DNA of 64,000 bases from Mercurialis annua (lineage: Eukaryota; Streptophyta; Magnoliopsida; Malpighiales; Euphorbiaceae): positions 870,501 to 934,500 of the forward strand of contig NC_065576.1 in NCBI RefSeq assembly GCF_937616625.2, written 5' to 3'. The translations under genes were made by a program, and so were the position numbers. This document shows positions 57,990-64,000 of this stretch, in pieces; the first letter of the stretch is position 1; every line of letters begins with the position of its first letter. The notes under the pieces were generated by a model, which saw only the letters and a program-made list of their open reading frames with translations, did no database searches and was not told the DNA's origin.

Positions 57990-59312
57990 ATGGAGGAAGG
58001 GTTGGTTGAAGCCTGTTCAAAACTGAGGCTAACAGAAGAGGAGCAGGGTTCCATCACACTCGAAGATGTTGTGGACGATGATGCGAATGAGAAGGCGGAC
58101 CTGAGCCTGGTAGGGAGATTGTTAACGCGTAAACCCTATAATTTAAACCATCTCAGGAATGCATTAACAAGTGCGTGGAGATTGGCAAGAGGGTTTTCTT
58201 TGAAAGACATAGGGGAGGAACTGTTTGTATGTGAATTTGCGTTGAAAAGTGACAGGAACAGAATTTTGCGTGAGTCTCCGTGGAATTTTGACAAACAACT
58301 TATTCTCTTTGAACCGATGTCTGGAAACATGCAACCCAATAACATGATCATCAACCACTGTTCCGTATGGGCTCGTGTTTATAATTTACCATTGAACTGC
58401 AGGGGTAGGGCTGCAGTTAGCAAGGTGGGATCAAAAATTGGTCGAGTGATTGGTATAGATGATGGGGAGAACAGTGAATGCTATCGGTACAGTAGAGTCC
58501 GAGTCCAGGTGGATGTTTCGAAACCCATGATACGAGGAACGAAAGTCATAAACCCTCTGGGAGAGAACTGTTGGGTTCCGTTCAAATACGAACGAATTCA
58601 AAATTTCTGCTATTGGTGTGGATTATTAGACCATCTGGTTGCTGACTGTGAGACTAAGCCGGAGGAGATAGAGGACTCAGATTGGCCTTACGGGCCAGGT
58701 TTGCGTGCGACTCCTCGCAAATGTACCTTAATGGGTAGTAAGAGTTATGGGGCATACCGTAATAAGGGAAGAGAAGGGCCTTCGATGTCAGGCTCCATGT
58801 CAACTAGTAATGATACAGCATATAATGTGAGAAGGGGTTTGAATCTTGATGAGAACCTGATGGATGCAGATAGGGGTCAGGATCTGGTACAGCATTACGA
58901 ACCTGAGGTGCAGGATGTTAGGCAGGTAGATGAGATTGCTGAGTTGGTTGATGGTACGGAGGCACAATTGGATGGACTTGTTGAGGTGAGAATTCAACAA
59001 GTGCAGCCACAATCTAAAAACGACACTACAACTGATACTGCTGTTGGGCATTCAGGCTCAATGAAAAAGGGGAAAAAACAAAGTAAGGAGGGCTCTTGGA
59101 TACGTAATAAAACAGCTAGGGCTGTTGTGATTAGAGGTGATGAAGGAAATAGTAAGAAAATCACGAAGAGGGCCCAGAGTATGGCAGGTGTAGAGGATGG
59201 TGTGAATTCGGACAACCTTTTCTCGAAGAAAGTCAGAGATGGGTTGACGAATCAGTTTGAAAATTTTGAGATATCGGCGGAGACTGTAAGCCAGTCTCGC
59301 CGGATGCAATGA
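57990..59312 (+). CDS. LINE ORF1: nucleic-acid-binding protein with zinc knuckle
   Basis: The ATG at 57990 gives 440 residues. Residues about 30-165 form a DUF4283-type domain (VGRLLTRKPYNLNHLRNALT; LRESPWNFDKQLILFEPM), and a CX2CX4HX4C knuckle follows near residue 215 (CYWCGLLDHLVADC). The C-terminal half is charged and low in structure with basic clusters. Plant LINE ORF1 proteins bind the element RNA to build the retrotransposition particle. Its stop codon overlaps the start of ORF2 by ATGA (59309-59312). No lesion is visible. Confidence 0.88.
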   Translation: MEEGLVEACSKLRLTEEEQGSITLEDVVDDDANEKADLSLVGRLLTRKPYNLNHLRNALTSAWRLARGFSLKDIGEELFVCEFALKSDRNRILRESPWNFDKQLILFEPMSGNMQPNNMIINHCSVWARVYNLPLNCRGRAAVSKVGSKIGRVIGIDDGENSECYRYSRVRVQVDVSKPMIRGTKVINPLGENCWVPFKYERIQNFCYWCGLLDHLVADCETKPEEIEDSDWPYGPGLRATPRKCTLMGSKSYGAYRNKGREGPSMSGSMSTSNDTAYNVRRGLNLDENLMDADRGQDLVQHYEPEVQDVRQVDEIAELVDGTEAQLDGLVEVRIQQVQPQSKNDTTTDTAVGHSGSMKKGKKQSKEGSWIRNKTARAVVIRGDEGNSKKITKRAQSMAGVEDGVNSDNLFSKKVRDGLTNQFENFEISAETVSQSRRMQ

Positions 59313-62300
59313 AAATCTTTAGTTGGAACCTCCAGGGGTTGGGGAATCCTTGGACGGTACGGGCGCTTAAATTATTTGTGAAAAATAATTCCCCAGATAT
59401 TGTTTTTTTAATGGAAACTAAATTAAACAATAGCGAGTTTAATTCTATTAGAAGTAGTTTTAATTTCTTTAATTTTGTCGTTGTTGATTTGGATGATAGG
59501 AGAGGTGGGCTTGTATTGGGTTGGAAGAATGGCTTTGATGTTAAGGTCATTAGTTCTTCTCTTAATCACATTGAATTTACTGTTCTGGATGTTATCACCA
59601 ATGCTTTGTGGAAGTGTGTAGCAGTTTATGGATGGCCAGAAAACCAACTTAAAGTTCGTACTTGTGATTTAATGAAACGGTTAAGGGGAGCTGCTAACCA
59701 ACAAGTTCTGATGTTTGGGGACTTTAACCTCCACCTGTTTTCTGAAGAAAAGGAGGGGGGTCGATGTAGTGACCAGCGAGAGATGGATATGTTCAAGGAT
59801 ACGATTGATGAGTGTTGCGTGGAGGACCTGGGGTTCTCTGGGGGCCGTTTCACCTGGACCAATCGCCGCAAGGATGAAGATCTGGTCCAAATTAGGCTTG
59901 ACAGGTTTTTGGCTAATCAAAAATGGCAAGAGATGTACCCGGGATGGCAAGTCACGCATTTAGCTCGGTATAAATCTGATCACAATCCGATTGTCCTTTG
60001 TACTACTCTTCCGAAGCAAATGGGAAGCAAGCCAGCTAGAGTTTTTCGTTTCGAGCAAATGTGGATGAGACACGACCAATTTGATGATGTTGTGGTTCAA
60101 GCGTGGGATAATGGCCGCAGCAATTCAGAATATATGGCAAGGGTTGACATGTGCTGCGCAAGATTGAAGGATTGGGCTCACAATAACTTCGGAAATCTTA
60201 CTAAACAGCTGAAAGAGAAGTTAGCTGAACTTAGCGTGGTGCAGAACAGTAGTGGGTGTGATGCTAATAATAGACGGGCTGCTTCCATTTCGACTGAGCT
60301 TGATGAGCTTTTGGCGAAAGAAGAGTTGATGTGGAAACAACGATCCCGTGCGGATTGGCTCAGAGAAGGCGACCGAAATACGAAGTTTTTCCACCATAAA
60401 GCTTCTAATCGAAAGAAAAATAATACAATCCAACGAATCCGAGATAGTAATGGTGACTGGAAGAGTGGTAATGATATTTATGCCGTGGTTGAAGACTACT
60501 TTCGCCATATTTTTACTACTTCGGATCCTTCAGACCAAGACATGGTTACCGATTGTATTGACTCTGTCCTTTCCGTAGAACAAATCCTTGAGCTGCAAAG
60601 ACCCTTTCGAGATGATGATATTAAAGCGGCGTTGAAACAAATGGGTCCTTTAAAGGCGCCGGGCCCTGACGGTTTGCCTGTCTTGTTCTATAATTCTTAT
60701 TGGCATATTATTGGTCGTGATGTTATGGATTGTGCTCTTGATTTTTTGAATACAGGTGTGATGCCTAGTAAGATTAATCATACGTTCATTACGCTCATTC
60801 CTAAGATGGCTGGCCCCGAGTCTATGAAAGATTTTCGCCCTATCAGCCTTTGCAATGTGATTTATAAGTTGATTGCTAAAGTATTGGCGAACAGACTAAA
60901 ATGTCTCCTCCCTGACATTATTGATGAAGCTCAAAGCGCCTTCGTTCCTGGTAGAATGATTACAGATAATGCTATGATAGCATTTGAGATGTTTCACTCT
61001 ATGGCAAAGCGGTCTCAAGGGAAAGCTGGGACAGTTGCCCTTAAGCTTGACATGAGCAAAGCTTATGACAGAGTGGAATGGAGTTTTATTGAGCAGGTTA
61101 TGGTTAAAATGGAGTTCCCCAATCACTTCATTAAACTTATTATGGCTTGCATTTCAACTGTGTCGTTCTCTTTCCTTGTGAATGGGTCTCCGGTTGGTAA
61201 CCTATTCCCACAGCGTGGTCTTCGTCAAGGTGACCCACTCTCTCCGTATCTCTTTCTCCTTTGTTCAGAGGGTTTTTCAGCTATGCTGAGGAAAGGTGTT
61301 CGTAACAAAGTCATATCCGGCGGCAGAGTGTGTAGAGGTGGTCCCCGGATTAATCATTTATTTTTTGCTGACGATAGTGTGCTGTTTATTAAGGCTACCG
61401 TCAAGGAGAGTCAGGCGCTGAAAGGTGTTATTGCAGCCTACGAGAAGGCATCGGGTCAGGTTATCAATGTTGACAAGTCGGAGATCTTCTTTAGCGCTGG
61501 GGTGTCCGAAGTAAACAAAGTAGCGGTGCAGGAGGTGTTGGGCTTTAAGATGGTGGATTGTTTTAAAAAGTATCTAGGGATGCCGACTATGGTAGGTCGT
61601 TCCAAGAAACCTATTTTTGCTTTCCTCCGTGACCGGCTTCATAAGAGAGTTCTAGGATGGAAGGAAAAATATCTTTCTAAGGCAGGCCGTGAAGTTCTTA
61701 TTAAATCCATAGCGCAGTCAATTCCCACTTATATTATGAGCTGTTTCGCTCTTCCAATTTCTTTCTGTGATGAGATGCGGGGAATTATTTCTAGATTCTG
61801 GTGGAGTGGGACAGAAGATAAGAAGAAAATCCCTTGGGTTAGTTGGAACTCCATATGCAAGAGAAAGAAGAAGGGTGGTCTTGGTTTTCGCAACCTCCGG
61901 GCTTTCAATCTCGCAATGCTCGCCAAGCAAGCATGGAAACTGCTTCAATCGCCTAATTCCCTTTGTTCAAGGGTGCTGAAAGCAAAATACTATCCAACTA
62001 CTGACTTTGCCCAAGCTGGCCCCCGTCGACAATCGAGTTACATTTGGCAAAGCATTTTGGAGGGGAAACGTGTTCTAGACTCGGGTTTAGCTTGGAGGAT
62101 TGGCAATGGTGAGAATGTTAGAGTGATGGAGGATAACTGGATTACATCTACTGCGTATATGAAGCCGCTTGGATACAGGAATATACCTGACGGTTGCACG
62201 GTAAATGCTTTTATTTCAAATGGTGAGTGGGATGTTGATAAACTGGCTAGTTGCTTTTCTCCTAATGATTTAGCTAATATTATTAAGATCCCTCTGAGCA

Positions 62301-63385
62301 GACGACTCCCTCCGGATAAACTATTCTGGTTTCCTAACAGAAATGGGTTTTACTCTGTCAAAACCGGTTACCACCAAGCATGTAAGTTGCTGAGTAGAAA
62401 CCATGCATCCACCTCTACCAACTCTTCAAATTCTGATTTGTGGGGAAGAATTTGGAAATGTCTTGTGCAACCGAAAGTGCGTCATTTTCTATGGAGAATA
62501 AATCACAATGCTCTCCCATGCAATGTGAATTTATCTAATCGTATCCCTAATGCCCCTAAGCTGTGTCCGAGATGTGGTTATGAGGAGGAGACACAAATCC
62601 ATGCGCTGAAGGATTGTGACGCCGTTCGTGGACTTTGGCTGCTGTCCCCTCTCAACTTGAGAGTTGATATCTTTCACTGCAGGTCACTACCGGAGTGGCT
62701 CTCTCAGATGTTCAATATGCTCAAAGAGGATGATATTCAGATTTTTATCATGAGCTTATGGACACTATGGAATGATAGGAACAATATAGTTTTTGGCAAT
62801 AAGAGACTTCCACCGGAGTTGTTGTTCCAGCAGATGTTATCATCTCAATGCACTCGGTCTTCTTCTGATAGGGTGTCAACAAGTCTGAAACCTGCTGAAG
62901 CTCTAGCTTGGACTCCTCCGCCTGCGTTAACGATAAAAGTAAATACAGACGCAGCTGTTTCGGCTAGAACTAACAGATCGGTGGTTAGTGCTATCTGTAG
63001 AAATGAAACGGGTGCAGTGCTCAGATGGGGAGTTGAGGTTCTGAATGGCATTACGGATGTTGAAGTTGCAGAAGCCAGGGCTGTGCTGTTGGGGTTAAAG
63101 ATTTCTGTCCATATCCCTGGCGACCAGGTGGTTGTGGAATCTGACGCTATGAATGTCATTCATAGGCTGAATGACGCACAGAGTGCCATTGATCCAGTTC
63201 AGATCATTGTTGATGATTGTTTACTGGAATCGTTTTCGCGTAGGGTTCAGTTCCGTCATGTTCGAAGGAGTTGTAACCAAGTAGCCCATGCTTTAGCTAA
63301 ATGGGGTGTTTTTTTCGGTAAAGATTGTATTGTTGACGGTGAAGTCCCTTTCCCGATCAATGAACTTATTAATTCTGTTGCGTGA
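59309..63385 (+). CDS. LINE ORF2: endonuclease, reverse transcriptase and RNase H
   Basis: The 1358-residue frame starts with an APE-type endonuclease: FSWNLQGLGNPW, LMETKLN, GDFNLH, IRLDRFLAN and SDHNPIVL, all key residues present. Reverse transcriptase follows: DFRPISLCNVIYKLIAKVLA, SAFVPGRMITDNA, LDMSKAYDRVEW, RQGDPLSPYLF and the catalytic FFADDSVLF. A zf-RVT region has WKCLVQPKVRHFLWRI and CPRCGYEEETQIH. A C-terminal RNase H domain shows VNTDAAV, EARAVLLGL and VVESDAM. This is the normal domain order of plant L1 elements; it nicks the target, primes on it and copies the element RNA. The frame is uninterrupted. Confidence 0.92.
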   Translation: MKIFSWNLQGLGNPWTVRALKLFVKNNSPDIVFLMETKLNNSEFNSIRSSFNFFNFVVVDLDDRRGGLVLGWKNGFDVKVISSSLNHIEFTVLDVITNALWKCVAVYGWPENQLKVRTCDLMKRLRGAANQQVLMFGDFNLHLFSEEKEGGRCSDQREMDMFKDTIDECCVEDLGFSGGRFTWTNRRKDEDLVQIRLDRFLANQKWQEMYPGWQVTHLARYKSDHNPIVLCTTLPKQMGSKPARVFRFEQMWMRHDQFDDVVVQAWDNGRSNSEYMARVDMCCARLKDWAHNNFGNLTKQLKEKLAELSVVQNSSGCDANNRRAASISTELDELLAKEELMWKQRSRADWLREGDRNTKFFHHKASNRKKNNTIQRIRDSNGDWKSGNDIYAVVEDYFRHIFTTSDPSDQDMVTDCIDSVLSVEQILELQRPFRDDDIKAALKQMGPLKAPGPDGLPVLFYNSYWHIIGRDVMDCALDFLNTGVMPSKINHTFITLIPKMAGPESMKDFRPISLCNVIYKLIAKVLANRLKCLLPDIIDEAQSAFVPGRMITDNAMIAFEMFHSMAKRSQGKAGTVALKLDMSKAYDRVEWSFIEQVMVKMEFPNHFIKLIMACISTVSFSFLVNGSPVGNLFPQRGLRQGDPLSPYLFLLCSEGFSAMLRKGVRNKVISGGRVCRGGPRINHLFFADDSVLFIKATVKESQALKGVIAAYEKASGQVINVDKSEIFFSAGVSEVNKVAVQEVLGFKMVDCFKKYLGMPTMVGRSKKPIFAFLRDRLHKRVLGWKEKYLSKAGREVLIKSIAQSIPTYIMSCFALPISFCDEMRGIISRFWWSGTEDKKKIPWVSWNSICKRKKKGGLGFRNLRAFNLAMLAKQAWKLLQSPNSLCSRVLKAKYYPTTDFAQAGPRRQSSYIWQSILEGKRVLDSGLAWRIGNGENVRVMEDNWITSTAYMKPLGYRNIPDGCTVNAFISNGEWDVDKLASCFSPNDLANIIKIPLSRRLPPDKLFWFPNRNGFYSVKTGYHQACKLLSRNHASTSTNSSNSDLWGRIWKCLVQPKVRHFLWRINHNALPCNVNLSNRIPNAPKLCPRCGYEEETQIHALKDCDAVRGLWLLSPLNLRVDIFHCRSLPEWLSQMFNMLKEDDIQIFIMSLWTLWNDRNNIVFGNKRLPPELLFQQMLSSQCTRSSSDRVSTSLKPAEALAWTPPPALTIKVNTDAAVSARTNRSVVSAICRNETGAVLRWGVEVLNGITDVEVAEARAVLLGLKISVHIPGDQVVVESDAMNVIHRLNDAQSAIDPVQIIVDDCLLESFSRRVQFRHVRRSCNQVAHALAKWGVFFGKDCIVDGEVPFPINELINSVA

Positions 63386-63438
63386 TTAATAAAGGTCAAT
63401 CTTTCTTCTCAAAAAAAAAAACTACCAAGAATATAAAA

Positions 63439-64000
63439 TGAGGCATGAAAGCGGTAGGTGGCAATAGCAGTTTGTAGCATATGTAAACTAAAATATAAAA
63501 TCGGATTTTAATTTATTTATTTTTACTGAAGATTTTAATTGGTTTTATGTGAACTAAAAACATTTCCTTACGTATACAATATAGTCATGAATTTAATTAT
63601 AATTCTTCATAGATTACATTTTTTAAATCTAATTTGTCACATACATTTTGGAGTTTAGTCAAAATCAATATTAAAGGTTTTCGTTTATTATATTTTAAGC
63701 TATTTTTTTATTTGAAGTAATCTAAAATCAGTATATTTAATTAGGTCGGTATTTGCTAATGTTGGTGCTTGGTTTACAATTTTTATCAACTTCATCCACT
63801 AATTTATATAAAAGAATCATAAATTTAGTAAAAGATTGAAACGAGTTTGTATTTTATCTATTTGGATTAGAGTTCAATTTCGTATAAAAATTGAAACATT
63901 TCTATATATTGCTAGCTATTCCTTATCCTATCATTCCCTTTCCATCTTTTTTCTGCTAGTTTAAGTTGATAAAAATGGGTTTTTTCCTTTTTTTTTCTTT
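63439..64000. other. AT-rich spacer to the right edge
   Basis: No gene or bounded repeat is seen. The window ends in a T-rich tract. Confidence 0.4.

Larger units (their letters stand above)
57833..63419 (+). mobile_element. Full-length L1-type LINE with intact ORFs
   Basis: AACTACCAAGAATATAAAA is present on both sides (57814-57832 and 63420-63438), a perfect 19-bp target duplication. The element has a 157-base leader, ORF1, ORF2, a polyadenylation signal (AATAAA at 63388) and an A tail. Both ORFs are open. Full length, open frames and an undecayed duplication mean a recent insertion that may still be able to move. Confidence 0.93.

Noticed and set aside
1..64000. CRISPR arrays, operons, bacterial-type terminators or organelle insertions
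   Set aside because: The gene structure is eukaryotic throughout, and no such features or plastid/mitochondrial gene fragments were recognised.
1..64000. tRNA and rRNA genes
   Set aside because: The only A/B-box pair found is in the SINE at 16782-16961, whose sequence does not fold as a functional tRNA along its full length by eye.

Overview
The window is nuclear DNA from a flowering plant, almost certainly a eudicot. The evidence is AT-rich intergenic sequence, short GT-AG introns, P-class PPR proteins, an ACD6/ITN1-type ankyrin protein, a UGT87-like glycosyltransferase, and plant-type LINE, chromovirus, Helitron, SINE and MITE sequences. I cannot fix the species. Genes are widely spaced and much of the space between them is transposon-derived.

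Layout. 1-8 kb: the first exon of a GNAT acetyltransferase leaving the left edge (minus), a low-complexity tract, then a five-exon ankyrin/PGG membrane protein (minus, 3775-7856). 9.6-15.4 kb: a BED/hAT transposase-derived gene that looks domesticated, and a four-exon CPBP (CAAX-type) membrane protease. 16-21 kb: MITEs, a tRNA-derived SINE, a gene for a 38-residue basic peptide, a small Helitron and a poly(A) retroposon. 22-26 kb: a four-exon zinc-finger/RING-like protein of unknown function and a small secreted peptide precursor. 27-48 kb: four tandem two-exon PPR genes, all plus strand, with a UDP-glycosyltransferase between the third and fourth. Between PPR 1 and PPR 2 sits a decayed Ty3/chromovirus whose 3' LTR carries a nested solo LTR. 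50-56 kb: a possible two-exon 43-residue microprotein, MITEs, and an RMA-type membrane-anchored RING E3 ligase (minus) with a 2.6-kb 5'-UTR intron that contains a second Helitron. 56.6-63.4 kb: a hAT-type MITE and a full-length L1-type LINE with both ORFs open and a perfect target-site duplication.

The genes do not form a pathway. What ties the window together is tandem duplication of the PPR gene and heavy transposon insertion, mostly in introns and spacers. The points most worth checking are the chromovirus, which lacks the first 41 bp of its 5' LTR and is bracketed by a 239-bp direct repeat instead of a 5-bp duplication; the hAT-derived gene with lost catalytic residues; the intact LINE with an ATGA overlap between its ORFs; and three short peptide genes that automated annotation is likely to miss. 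Exon boundaries were placed by eye from GT/AG signals, reading frame and comparison between paralogs; no searches were run.
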